Below are positions 54,141 to 62,314 of a DNA stretch of 64,000 nucleotides, piece after piece. The DNA is from Paenibacillus antri (lineage in GTDB: Bacteria; Bacillota; Bacilli; Paenibacillales; YIM-B00363), in assembly GCF_005765165.1 (NCBI RefSeq), contig NZ_VCIW01000022.1:1-64000 (forward strand). Reading direction: 5' to 3'. Both the position numbers and the translations under genes were made by a program. Numbering within the stretch: position 1 is the stretch's first letter; every line of letters begins with the position of its first letter. Under the pieces are notes generated by a model, which did not search any database, was not told the origin of the DNA, and saw only the letters and a list, made by a program, of their open reading frames with translations.

Positions 54141-54181
54141 AAAAAGAAAAACCCGCCGTTCTCCGCTTGGGAGAATCGGCG
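54141..54181 (-). terminator. Terminator of tRNA-Lys
   Basis: GCCG-TTCTCC and GGAGAA-T-CGGC pair around a short loop; the minus strand continues into TTTTTCTTTTT. It lies between the tRNA gene and parA. Confidence 0.75.
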
Positions 54182-54201
54182 AGCATATGCGCGAAACCCT
54201 A

Positions 54202-54273
54202 TAGGCCCGGTGGGGGTCGAACCCACAACCTACCGGTTAAGAGCCGGTTGCTCTGCCATTGAGCTACGGACCT
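54202..54273 (-). tRNA. tRNA-Lys (anticodon CTT)
   Basis: The minus strand folds into a complete cloverleaf: acceptor AGGTCCG/CGGGCCT, D stem GCTC/GAGC, anticodon stem ACCGG/CCGGT with loop CTCTTAA (anticodon CTT, reading AAG), T stem GTGGG/CCCAC with loop TTCGACC, discriminator A. CCA is not encoded. Confidence 0.92.
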
Positions 54274-54349
54274 TCAATGACAATACGAGTATGGTATCAC
54301 AAGTAGAATAGGGTTTCAACTAGCTTTCGTCACGATTTGTCGTTCTTCG

Positions 54350-54613
54350 TCATTCTTCGTCTTGTTCTACCACTCGCACAGCATAAACGAGCTGCATCGC
54401 CGGCCGACCGTTCGCGCCAATGATCACGCACACGGTCGTAACGCCCGGTCGAAGCCCCGTAATCGAAACCGTCGTTCGATCATGGGTGCATTCCAGCACC
54501 TCCGCATTCCCGCTGATGCATTTCAGTACGCTAAGTCCGGGCTTCAGCGGGATTCGGAGCGTCCGGGTATCTTCGACCCCGACGGTAATCTTCTTCTTCC
54601 CATGGTTTCTCAC
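54350..54613 (-). CDS. Small Ig-like/BIG2-type protein (87 aa)
   Basis: Eighty-seven residues with beta-strand pattern DTRTLRIPLKPGLSVLKCISGNAEVLE and TTVSITGLRPGVTTVCVIIGANG, like a single bacterial Ig-like (BIG2 or pilus-assembly N-terminal) domain. There is no signal peptide. The start is GTG with GGAGGTGG six bases upstream. It stands between tRNA-Lys and a small membrane protein gene. Function unknown. Confidence 0.7.
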   Translation of the reverse strand: MRNHGKKKITVGVEDTRTLRIPLKPGLSVLKCISGNAEVLECTHDRTTVSITGLRPGVTTVCVIIGANGRPAMQLVYAVRVVEQDEE

Positions 54614-54690
54614 GCGTATCCACCTCCGTTCCTCTATTTCTATAATTATATGAATAGAGAATCGAATCGGACTGTACGCTTGTCTCGCCG

Positions 54691-54978
54691 CTACGGGAAG
54701 AGGTTAATGAGAAGCACCGGCACGCCGATCCCGAGCAACCACAGCATCGGAATCAGGTTTACGGCGACCGCCGCGCGCGCCTTACGGGTCCGAAGCACCC
54801 AAGCCAAGACGGAGCATACGAGCCCGGCTATCGGATACAGCCCGATCGCGGTCACGATGCCGACGGCCAGCCAGCTGAAGCCGGAGTCGAAGCCCATGAA
54901 GGAAATTCCCCAGATCAAAAACCAGAAAGGCAGGAAGATCGTATACGCGATTTGCGTGAGGATCAGAAACTTTTTCAT
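54691..54978 (-). CDS. Small integral membrane protein (95 aa)
   Basis: Ninety-five residues with three hydrophobic segments (MKKFLILTQIAYTIFLPFWFLIW, WLAVGIVTAIGLYPIAGLVCSVLAWVL, VNLIPMLWLLGIGVPVLLINLF) and a basic loop RTRKAR. AAGGGAGGG precedes the ATG. Not recognised as a named family. Confidence 0.75.
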   Translation of the reverse strand: MKKFLILTQIAYTIFLPFWFLIWGISFMGFDSGFSWLAVGIVTAIGLYPIAGLVCSVLAWVLRTRKARAAVAVNLIPMLWLLGIGVPVLLINLFP

Positions 54979-54998
54979 AGAAACCCTCCCTTACGAAA

Positions 54999-55181
54999 TT
55001 AGAACAACGCGTTCCAAATTTGGTCGATCCCGACGATGAAAAATATCCATAAGCCTACCATGACGTGGGAAACGGAAGCCCCTAGCAAGGAGCGCTGGCG
55101 CGAATACATCCAACCCCAGGCTTCCAAGTCGCTCGCTTCAACCCGCCATACTCCCCCTGCGCTCCCGCTCCGCCGAATCAT
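54999..55181 (-). CDS. Possible small protein with C-terminal membrane segment
   Basis: About 60 codons, ending in HVMVGLWIFFIVGIDQIWNALF, a likely TM helix. The start is uncertain: no good ribosome-binding site is visible for the ATG at 55181 and a shorter start at MYSRQRS is possible. A TATAAT-like -10 box lies upstream on the minus strand (about 55198-55203). It may be the first gene of a pair with the 95-residue membrane protein. Confidence 0.4.
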   Translation of the reverse strand: MIRRSGSAGGVWRVEASDLEAWGWMYSRQRSLLGASVSHVMVGLWIFFIVGIDQIWNALF

Positions 55182-55252
55182 TAAAATCGTCAAGGAATTA
55201 TAGCACGATTCCCGATCGGCGGAGGGGAAATTGGGTAAAAATTCCCAAGAAA

Positions 55253-55294
55253 AAAGGAGCATCCCCGCCGGACTGCAGCGGAATGCTCCCTTTT
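55253..55294 (-). terminator. Terminator of the small HTH gene
   Basis: GGGAGCAT-CCGC and GGCGG-ATGCTCC pair (minus strand), followed by TTTTTT, 15 bases past the stop at 55309. Confidence 0.8.
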
Positions 55295-55308
55295 CCCCAA
55301 AAAACGTA

Positions 55309-55536
55309 CTATTTCGTCGCCAAGATGTTATCGATTTCGCTCTTTAACAACAAATACCGATGGATGCTTCGCGAGATAGAAACCTTCGTGAGTTTATGTT
55401 TATCGACATAGGATTTCATGTGATCCTTGGAAAGTCCCAGCGACTTGCCCGCCTCCGTCACGGTTAACACTTCTTCGTTGCTGGTCGCGTTGAACGTCGC
55501 CTTCACCTTCAAATTCCAATCTTGAAATGTATACAA
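55309..55536 (-). CDS. Small HTH DNA-binding protein (75 aa)
   Basis: About 75 residues with EEVLTVTEAGKSLGLSKDHMKSYVDKHKLTKVSISRSIHRYLLLKSEIDNIL, which resembles the winged HTH of excisionase/MerR-like regulators. I set the start at the TTG at 55536, nine bases after GGAGAGG; a TTG three codons earlier abuts the ribosome-binding site. It has its own terminator. Targets unknown. Confidence 0.65.
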   Translation of the reverse strand: MYTFQDWNLKVKATFNATSNEEVLTVTEAGKSLGLSKDHMKSYVDKHKLTKVSISRSIHRYLLLKSEIDNILATK

Positions 55537-55626
55537 ATGGGTCAACCTCTCCGGTTCCTTCTCGATCGGAACCTCTTCAGTATACCATGAGCGGAGAGAT
55601 ATCCCTAGCCGTTACGCCGATATGGA

Positions 55627-55682
55627 AAAAGAACGAGGGCCGCCCGCCGGCAGGCATCGCCTGACCTTGGACAGCCCTCTCT
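55627..55682 (-). terminator. Terminator of the copper-amine-oxidase-domain gene
   Basis: GAGAGGGCTGTCC... pairs with ...GGGCGGCCCTC with inner CAGGC/GCCTG pairing, 16 bases past the stop at 55698; then TTCTTTTTCC on the minus strand. Confidence 0.65.
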
Positions 55683-55697
55683 TCGATATCTATTCCA

Positions 55698-56831
55698 TTA
55701 CCGTCTGGCGTAGAAGCCGACGAACGCTTTCGTGTCGAAATCGAACGCGACGGTCAACGGCCCGAGAAGCTCGTCTTGCGAGGTCTGGTACGTCACCGTC
55801 ACCAGATTGCCGTTCGCCGCTTGAATGTCCGCGAGCAGCTTCTTCTGCTCCTCCGAGTTCTCCAGTACGCCCGAATCCTTCGCCGATACGATGGATACGA
55901 TCGCTTCCTCCGGCTTCGTCGTAATGTCCGACGCTTGCTCTGCGACCAGCGCCCACGCGAGGTCGCGGTATTCCTGCGCCGCCTCCGGCGTCATCTTGCC
56001 GGACGCCGGCGCCTCATCTCCGAGAACGACGAGATAGAACAACGGGCTTTGCGGCGGAAGGCTCTTCGTCATGATCGGACCGTAGTACGCGCGGACTTTC
56101 GTTCCGGCTTTCAGATCTTCCCAATCGACCGATTCGCCTTGCGCGGTCATGACGGCGGTTTCCTTGCCGGCGTTCAGCGTCAACGTCGTCACGACTTCGC
56201 CGTCCTTCGTCTCGCCGAACTTCACCTGCCAGCCGTCGTCCGTCCGTTCGACCGATTGAACGACGTCTTCCTTCGCCAAGCGCTCGGCGCCGACGGTGAT
56301 CTTAGCGGCGTGGGATTGTCCCGGGAAGCTCAACGCCATGACCGGCCCGTATTCGACGACGATCTGCGTGCCTTCCTTCAAATCCTCGGCGGATACGGCC
56401 TTGCCGGCTTCGTCGACGATCGTCGTCTCTTCGTCCGCGTACAAGATGACCCATCGGTTCGAGCCGTGCCCGAGGAACTCGATCCGGAATCGTCCGTCTT
56501 CCATCTCCGCGATGTCCGCGATCACTCCGGTGCCCATTATATATTCGACTTCGTCTTCCTCCTCCGCGTTGCCGGTAATGGCGATTTCGTTCTTACCGGC
56601 GTCGTAGCTCACTTCGTAGCCCAAGCCGGTCGCCGCGTCTCGCAGCGGAAGATACGCCTTGCCGTCGATATAGACGGGAACGATGGACGTCTTCTCGCCG
56701 TTCACGACGACGGAAACTTCATGATTCAGAATGCCGGATACTTTCTCGAACAACGACTGCGCTCCGACGGATGCCGTAGCAGCCATTAAGCCGGCCACGG
56801 TCATGACGGCGATTATTTTTTTATGTTTCAT
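55698..56831 (-). CDS. Secreted protein with copper-amine-oxidase-like N-terminal domain
   Basis: A 377-residue protein: signal peptide MKHKKIIAVMTVAGLMAATASVGAQS, then the copper amine oxidase N-terminal-like fold (VVVNGEKTSIVPVYIDGKAYLPLRDAATGLGYEVSYD) common in Paenibacillus surface proteins, and two OB-like repeats (DLKEGTQIVVEYGPVMALSFPGQSHA and DLKAGTKVRAYYGPIMTKSLPPQSPL). It carries no catalytic amine oxidase part. The C-terminal third is helical. ATG 56831 gives the signal peptide; the earlier in-frame ATG has none. It is probably an extracellular structural or binding protein. Confidence 0.85.
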   Translation of the reverse strand: MKHKKIIAVMTVAGLMAATASVGAQSLFEKVSGILNHEVSVVVNGEKTSIVPVYIDGKAYLPLRDAATGLGYEVSYDAGKNEIAITGNAEEEDEVEYIMGTGVIADIAEMEDGRFRIEFLGHGSNRWVILYADEETTIVDEAGKAVSAEDLKEGTQIVVEYGPVMALSFPGQSHAAKITVGAERLAKEDVVQSVERTDDGWQVKFGETKDGEVVTTLTLNAGKETAVMTAQGESVDWEDLKAGTKVRAYYGPIMTKSLPPQSPLFYLVVLGDEAPASGKMTPEAAQEYRDLAWALVAEQASDITTKPEEAIVSIVSAKDSGVLENSEEQKKLLADIQAANGNLVTVTYQTSQDELLGPLTVAFDFDTKAFVGFYARR

Positions 56832-56952
56832 TATCGATATATCCCCTATCCTATTAGGTGTGCGTGCCATTGTGGGTCAACGTTGACAATCATTCAGACG
56901 GGGGTCGTTTTCGAAAGGTTGCACCGGTCCGGGAAATGCGCAATCCTGCCTA

Positions 56953-56987
56953 GAAAAGGACGAAAGCCCCGGCCGGACGGCCAGGGC
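56953..56987 (-). terminator. Terminator after the 51-residue peptide gene
   Basis: GCCC-T-GGCCG and CGGCC-G-GGGC pair around TC on the minus strand, followed by TTTCGTCCTTTTC, 16 bases past the stop at 57003. Confidence 0.7.
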
Positions 56988-57002
56988 GCGTTACGTCTTC
57001 GA

Positions 57003-57158
57003 TTAGCTTTCGAACCAACATTGCTCTTGCCAAAAATGCCCGTTCCAAACGTACTCGCAATACTCCGCCGTCGTCTCTCGAACTTCGAGCGACTGCAGCT
57101 CCGGTCGGGTCCACGTTCGTTTCGGCTGCGAGACGACTTGACGTTCTTTCCCTTCCAT
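57003..57158 (-). CDS. 51-residue peptide with RiPP-like leader
   Basis: MEGKERQVVSQPKRTWTRPE... continues LQSLEVRETTA and then a Cys/Trp-rich tail (EYCEYVWNGHFWQEQCWFES). AGCGGAGG lies nine bases before the ATG, and the gene starts 20 bases after the giant surface-protein stop on the same strand, so the two are probably co-transcribed; a terminator follows. W-x-x-P-x-L-x-x-L-x-V-x-x-T resembles PqqA and lasso-peptide leaders, and the tail has two Cys and three Trp. No B/C/SAM maturation gene is nearby, so it may be an orphan precursor or a small structural or regulatory peptide. Function unknown. Confidence 0.65.
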   Translation of the reverse strand: MEGKERQVVSQPKRTWTRPELQSLEVRETTAEYCEYVWNGHFWQEQCWFES

Positions 57159-57178
57159 ACGCTTATTCCTCCGCTCGG

Positions 57179-60100
57179 TTAATAAGATCCTGCGCCGGTG
57201 AAGACGCCGGTCACGAAATCCATCTTGTTCATCGGCCCTTCAATATTTCCCGCTTGATCCTCGCTGTAATACTCCACCGTCTTCGTGATACCGGCTTGCG
57301 CCGCGAACGGAGCGGCATACGTCATCCATGCGCCTCCGTTGATGCGGTAGCGCGTCGTCTTCGTCCCGGACCCGTCTTGCGCATCGGACGCTTGCAGCGT
57401 CGTGACGAACCCGCTGATATATTGCTTCCCTTGCTTGCTCGTGGCGAAGATCGGGTCGAAGTGATACAGCGTGACCGGCGCCGTCCGATCCAGCTTCAGC
57501 TCCATGAACTTCGAAGCTTCTACATTGCCCGCGTTGTCGACGCTTCGGTACTCGTACGTAACGATTCCGTCTTGCGCGAGCAGGATCGGCCCCGTGTATA
57601 CGTTCCACGCACCGCCGTTCACGCGGTATTCGGTCTGCTTAACGCCGGAGACGTATTCCTCCGCCGCCGCGCCCGCCCCCGCGTCCGTCGCCGTAAGCGT
57701 CAGCGTAATGTCGGACCGGTGCCACCCGTTCGCGGGATTCGGTCCGTACACCGATTCGGCTACGGCCGTCGTCGTCGGCGGCAGCGTGTCGACCGGCTCC
57801 GGAGGATCCTTCAGCTCATACAGCCGCTCGATCTCTTCTTCGGTCAGCGGGTAGTTGAACATACGGAAATCGTCCATCATGCCGTTGAAATATTCCGTCG
57901 CTCCCGGCGGATCGAACCCGATCGTCAGCTTCTCGTTCGTATTGGCGAACACGCCCTTCCAAGGAATGGAGGTTTTGTATTCCCCGTTGATATAGTATTT
58001 CGCCGTCGATCCGTCCCAGGTCACGGTAGACATATACCATTCCTTATTCGGCATCGGCGTATTCGGGAACAGATGCGTATACCCCGGCCGGTCGCCGCTC
58101 ACCAGACGCATGCCGGGCGAAGCGCCCCAGCCGTCGTGCAGGAACGAGTACGGCCCGTAATTTTCCGTGTGGCCCTTCGACAGAATCGGAGCGTAGCCCC
58201 CGGTACCGCCGTTCTCCTTATAGATCCACATGGAGAAGCTGAAGGATGTGGCCAAATCCAGCGAATCGCTGTCGTCCACGAGCACCCCGCTCCTGCCGTC
58301 GAACTTCGCGGCCTGGCCGATCAACCCTTCGACGAAGGTCGGATTGCCGATCGTGGACGTGCCGTGGTTGCCGTTCCCCGAGGAGTCCTGGAAGTTTCCG
58401 TCGAACGTGTAGAGCGCGATTTGCCGAGGCGTCTGCTCCGCCCGCGCGGTAATGTGCACGGAATCCCGGCCTACGCCGCCGTCGTCGTCCGTTACGGTCA
58501 GCGTCGCCGCATAGACGATGTCGGGGGCGTCCTTGGCCATAACGGGATAAGCATGATCGAATTGGCATGCGGTCGACGTCTCGCCGTCGCCGAAGTCCCA
58601 TAAGCAAGTATGACGATCGTCGCGGCCCGCATCCATGATTCTGGCGTTGCCTTGGTATCTCTGGCCGCCGAGCACCGTCACGTCCGTCCCGGCGTCGACG
58701 AAGGGGGCGACGTTCTCCGGGGCGATCGGCTTCTGTACCTGGTACGTCTTCCCGTCTTGCATCTCGACGGTCAGCGTCGCCAGGTACGTATTGCTGTCCC
58801 AATAATAGTGCGAAACCTTCATTCCGTAATCCGTATAGGAGTTATCGCCGAACGTCCATGTACTGCTCTTGATCAGACCCTGATCGCCGCCGGCCGTCGT
58901 GTTGACGAGCATGACCGACTCGCCCTCTTTCGGCGTTGCCGGAACGAACTCGAAGTCGACGGGTTCGACGGTTTGCTCCAAGGTGAAGCTGTCGGACTGT
59001 CCGTCGGCGTCCGTGACGGTCAACGTGACCGGATAGGTGCCCGGCCCCGGGAACGTATGCGTCGGCTCCTTCTCCGTACTGATCGGACTTTCGTCTCCGA
59101 AATCCCACGACCAGGAGACGATATCGTCGTTCTTATCCGTCGACAGGTTCCGGAACGTCACCGTGTCCCCGCCGATCTGGCCGGTCTTCGCCTTGAACTG
59201 CTGCGTGGAGATGACCCCGCCTCCCCCTTGGGAAGAAAGCGGTCTGTACAAGATATACTTCGCTTCCATCGGCTTCGGAAGCATGAATTCCTGAAGCTCG
59301 CCGTTATCGGCCAACGTGCCGGCGATGACGGTCGAGAAGTCGTCGTCGTCCAGGCCGTCTTTCGAAATCGCGACCTCGAACGCCTTCACCCGTTGGTCCG
59401 CGAAGGCAGGTCGCGGCCGGATTTGGATCCGGTCGATGAGATACGACTTGCCGTCCGCAAGGCCGATCTTCACCCATTGGTCGGTTCCCGTCCTCGTCGC
59501 CCATGGGTTATGGTAGTCGAGCTTCAACATATTTTCCGCGCTGTGCCCCGAATCGTAATTGCTCGAGACGGCTTCGATCGTCGCCCGCTCCTCGAGCAAA
59601 GCGACGTTCTTGCCCGCCGTGACCGGGTTGAAGAACGCTTGCGGCACCTCGGACGCGCCGATCAGGAACGAGACTTGCTTCGCGGTCTCGACGTTGCCCG
59701 CGTAGTCCGCGCTTCGATAGGCGACGGTGTACGATCCGTCCGCGCCGAACGTGACCGGCGACGAATAGACGGTCCACGCTCCCCCGTCGACCTGATACTC
59801 CGTCTTGGCGACGCCGCTGCCGCCGTCGAAAGCTTTGAGCGTGACGGTAACCGGGGAACGGTAATAGCCTCCCGTCCCGTCGGGCGCGGACGGCGACAAT
59901 ACCGCCGTCGTCGCGGGCGGCGTCACGTCCGCCGTGCTCCAGGCGACCGTCGCAGGATTCGACGCCAGCGCCCCGACCTTCGCGACGGCCTGATCGGCGC
60001 CCTCTTGCGTGCCGGTGTACCGGAACGTCGCTACGCCGTTGTCGTCCGTCGAAGCCGCGAGCGTCGCCGGATGCGCGCCGGTCACCTCGAGCGTCGCCGG

Positions 60101-62119
60101 CGTGCCGGCGACCGGTCGGCCTTCCGCGTCGAGCACCGTCGCCTGCAGCGTATGGACCGCGCCCAGCTCCAGCGTCGCGCTCGCCGGGGCGAGGCTGACG
60201 ACGGCCGGCGGTTGCCGCTGCGCCGCCTTGACGATCCAACTGACAAGGAAGGTGCCGCCGAGCGGATTCGAGTCGGAGACGAGCGCCTCGACGGCATGGA
60301 GGCCCACGGCGGTCGGACGATACGCGAACGTCTCTCCCGTCTGTCCCGTCGTCGCGCCGTTCACGAACCATTCGATGCGGATCGGGTCGTTATCCAAATC
60401 CAGCGCCTGGATTCGGTAAGACGTTTCCTCGCCGACGTACTGCTCCACCTGCCGCCCGGCGGGCGTCCGCTCGACCAACGCCGGCATCCGGTTCACTTCC
60501 CCGACGGCGATCCGAGCGTAGTGGACCGCCTGCTTGCCGTTGCCGTCCGTGACCCTCAGCCCGACGAGCCCGTAGAACGGCCGGTGATACGTATACGTCG
60601 CGATGACGCCTTGCGCGTCGTCGAACGCCCCGTCGCTGTCCAGGTCCCACTCGTACGCCGTCAGCGGGACGTCCCCTCTCGATCCGCCGCCGTTGAACGT
60701 AATGACCTGGCCTTCGTTGCCGGTATACGGACCTCCCGCGCTTGCATATGGGTCGTCGTCGACGACGGTCGGATCTTGCAGCAGTCGGTTGACGAGGTCG
60801 ACGACATGGCCGCCGAAGTCGACCAGATTCGCGCCGAACGCGTTATTGTCGCCGATAATGCCCGACCCTTCCGCCAGCATCGCCGCCTTCGTAAATTCGA
60901 AATCCATAGCTAAAAATTCGGCTTTGAACTGCTCGATGTCGGCCGGGGTCATGCCGAGCGAGGCGAAGTGCCGCCCCTCTTCCTCGGTGAAGCCCGAGGC
61001 CGTCACCCGCGCTTGCAGCTCGACCAAAGCCGCGGCCTTCCCGTTCAGCGCCGCCGTATCCTCGGCGAATACTTGGTTGAAGCGCGAGACGCTGAAGTTC
61101 GTCAGCTGCAGCTGATCCAGCAGCAAGTTGACGTTGTCGCTGAGCGCCTTGCCGTGCGTTAACGCCCAATTCACGTCGCCCATCACTTGCGCGCCTTGAT
61201 AACGCTCCAACAGCGTCCACATTTGGCGGGTGATCGCTTGCTCCTTGGCGACTTCGTTCACGAGAGATTGCATGGAAACTTCTAGAGGCGTATGATCTTG
61301 AAAATCGAGAAGAACCCGCTCTCCCAACGGGGTAATATGCTTGTAGTCCGGATCCGGCGGGTCGTCTTTGATGCCCTGATAATGCTTCGCCTGATTGGCG
61401 AGCTGAAGCAACGCCATCGTTCTCGGATCTTGGAGGCCGCTGCGCATGAGGAAATCCACGAACTTTTCGTTCGGGTTTCGGCCGGCGTCCGCCGCCTTCG
61501 CGAGATTGAACAACTTTTCCGCATGCTTCTTATACTTTTCCCAACGCTCCGCCAGCTTCCCGGCGTCTTCCTTCAGCTGCGTCAGATCGAGCGGCGGAAC
61601 GACGCCGGTCGTGAACTCTACCTTGAATGCGGGATCGATCACTCCGTCGACGAGGGCATTGTACTTGCCGTCTTGGCATTCGTCGAATACGATGGCGTAC
61701 TCGCCGGGAGGAATCTTCCCCACAGGTCCGGTAAACCCGATCGTCTCGGAGATGAAGAGGCCGGTCGACAAGCTCATGACGCTGTTCGGCTTGCCGCCTC
61801 CCGCATCCTTCAGCTCTTGGCCGTCGGAGGTCAGCGGATGGATGCTGCCGCTCTTCACGATGAACAAGTCGGTCCATGTGGTCAGTCCGTCGGGAAAGCC
61901 TGCCGGGCAATGCGGAATCATCTGCATCTTCCCGTTGTAGATCGTAATGTTGGCGTTGCCTCCGAACGTGGTGTAGTCGTTCCCCTCCTTGCTCCACATG
62001 ATCCACTGGCCCAGCACTCCCGTGCTTGCGTTCGCCGCCTGCGGCAAGACGCCGAGCAGCAGCAGGCACGATAACAACATCAATACCGTCTTGCGATAAA
62101 TGTCGATCACTCCCGTCAT
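57179..62119 (-). CDS. Giant secreted multidomain surface protein (PKD, LamG, F5/8C, OmpL47)
   Basis: About 1646 residues. Signal peptide (MTGVIDIYRKTVLMLLSCLLLLGVLPQAANA); a long N-terminal region of no recognised family (about 30-470); PKD-like domain (SAGGPYTGNEGQVITFNGGGSRG); Ig-like and Big1-like domain (VTGAHPATLAASTDDNGVATF); an OmpL47-type domain (YYRSPVTVTLKAFDGGSGVAKTEYQVDGG); an F5/8C discoidin domain (SNYDSGHSAENMLKLDYHNPWATRTG); three PKD-type domains with WDFGD; a LamG/ConA-like domain (ALYTFDGNFQDSSGNGNHG); and two OmpL47 repeats at the C terminus. There is no LPXTG, SLH or catalytic domain. ATG 62119 was chosen; ATG 62143 and a GTG at 62176 are alternatives. A palindrome lies directly upstream. 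It probably binds polysaccharide. Confidence 0.85.
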   Translation of the reverse strand: MTGVIDIYRKTVLMLLSCLLLLGVLPQAANASTGVLGQWIMWSKEGNDYTTFGGNANITIYNGKMQMIPHCPAGFPDGLTTWTDLFIVKSGSIHPLTSDGQELKDAGGGKPNSVMSLSTGLFISETIGFTGPVGKIPPGEYAIVFDECQDGKYNALVDGVIDPAFKVEFTTGVVPPLDLTQLKEDAGKLAERWEKYKKHAEKLFNLAKAADAGRNPNEKFVDFLMRSGLQDPRTMALLQLANQAKHYQGIKDDPPDPDYKHITPLGERVLLDFQDHTPLEVSMQSLVNEVAKEQAITRQMWTLLERYQGAQVMGDVNWALTHGKALSDNVNLLLDQLQLTNFSVSRFNQVFAEDTAALNGKAAALVELQARVTASGFTEEEGRHFASLGMTPADIEQFKAEFLAMDFEFTKAAMLAEGSGIIGDNNAFGANLVDFGGHVVDLVNRLLQDPTVVDDDPYASAGGPYTGNEGQVITFNGGGSRGDVPLTAYEWDLDSDGAFDDAQGVIATYTYHRPFYGLVGLRVTDGNGKQAVHYARIAVGEVNRMPALVERTPAGRQVEQYVGEETSYRIQALDLDNDPIRIEWFVNGATTGQTGETFAYRPTAVGLHAVEALVSDSNPLGGTFLVSWIVKAAQRQPPAVVSLAPASATLELGAVHTLQATVLDAEGRPVAGTPATLEVTGAHPATLAASTDDNGVATFRYTGTQEGADQAVAKVGALASNPATVAWSTADVTPPATTAVLSPSAPDGTGGYYRSPVTVTLKAFDGGSGVAKTEYQVDGGAWTVYSSPVTFGADGSYTVAYRSADYAGNVETAKQVSFLIGASEVPQAFFNPVTAGKNVALLEERATIEAVSSNYDSGHSAENMLKLDYHNPWATRTGTDQWVKIGLADGKSYLIDRIQIRPRPAFADQRVKAFEVAISKDGLDDDDFSTVIAGTLADNGELQEFMLPKPMEAKYILYRPLSSQGGGGVISTQQFKAKTGQIGGDTVTFRNLSTDKNDDIVSWSWDFGDESPISTEKEPTHTFPGPGTYPVTLTVTDADGQSDSFTLEQTVEPVDFEFVPATPKEGESVMLVNTTAGGDQGLIKSSTWTFGDNSYTDYGMKVSHYYWDSNTYLATLTVEMQDGKTYQVQKPIAPENVAPFVDAGTDVTVLGGQRYQGNARIMDAGRDDRHTCLWDFGDGETSTACQFDHAYPVMAKDAPDIVYAATLTVTDDDGGVGRDSVHITARAEQTPRQIALYTFDGNFQDSSGNGNHGTSTIGNPTFVEGLIGQAAKFDGRSGVLVDDSDSLDLATSFSFSMWIYKENGGTGGYAPILSKGHTENYGPYSFLHDGWGASPGMRLVSGDRPGYTHLFPNTPMPNKEWYMSTVTWDGSTAKYYINGEYKTSIPWKGVFANTNEKLTIGFDPPGATEYFNGMMDDFRMFNYPLTEEEIERLYELKDPPEPVDTLPPTTTAVAESVYGPNPANGWHRSDITLTLTATDAGAGAAAEEYVSGVKQTEYRVNGGAWNVYTGPILLAQDGIVTYEYRSVDNAGNVEASKFMELKLDRTAPVTLYHFDPIFATSKQGKQYISGFVTTLQASDAQDGSGTKTTRYRINGGAWMTYAAPFAAQAGITKTVEYYSEDQAGNIEGPMNKMDFVTGVFTGAGSY

Positions 62120-62158
62120 GAAAAAATAAATCAGCCTTTCCATCCGATCCTGAAATAT

Positions 62159-62175
62159 TGATACAAATTGTATCA
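62159..62175. promoter_or_regulatory. Perfect 17-bp palindrome upstream of the giant surface-protein gene
   Basis: TGATACAAATTGTATCA is perfectly symmetric about its central A. It overlaps a possible TACAAT -10 box on the minus strand and lies 40-57 bases before the preferred ATG. Likely operator; the regulator is unknown. Confidence 0.55.
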
Positions 62176-62227
62176 CGCCACATAACTCTAACAGGCGGCC
62201 GACATTTAAACAACGGCGGAAAACGCA

Positions 62228-62276
62228 GAAAAACCACAGTATTGTTCTTTATTAAGAACGTTATTGTGGTTTCTCT
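62228..62276. terminator. Strong bidirectional stem-loop between the GH10 and surface-protein genes
   Basis: AAACCACA...GTTCTT and AAGAAC...TGTGGTTT form a long stem interrupted by one bulge; AT-rich flanks on both sides. It ends the intracellular xylanase transcript. Confidence 0.85.
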
Positions 62277-62314
62277 ACGGATTTTGAAGTTTATCGCGTT
62301 TTCTTTTCTCGAAG

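Noticed and set aside
54202-54273. An attachment-site duplication of tRNA-Lys
   Set aside because: No second copy of the tRNA 3' end was seen in the window, so no att pair can be claimed.
58610-60913. A 767-codon plus-strand frame antisense to the giant surface protein
   Set aside because: Arg-rich shadow; the minus strand encodes recognisable PKD and OmpL47 modules.
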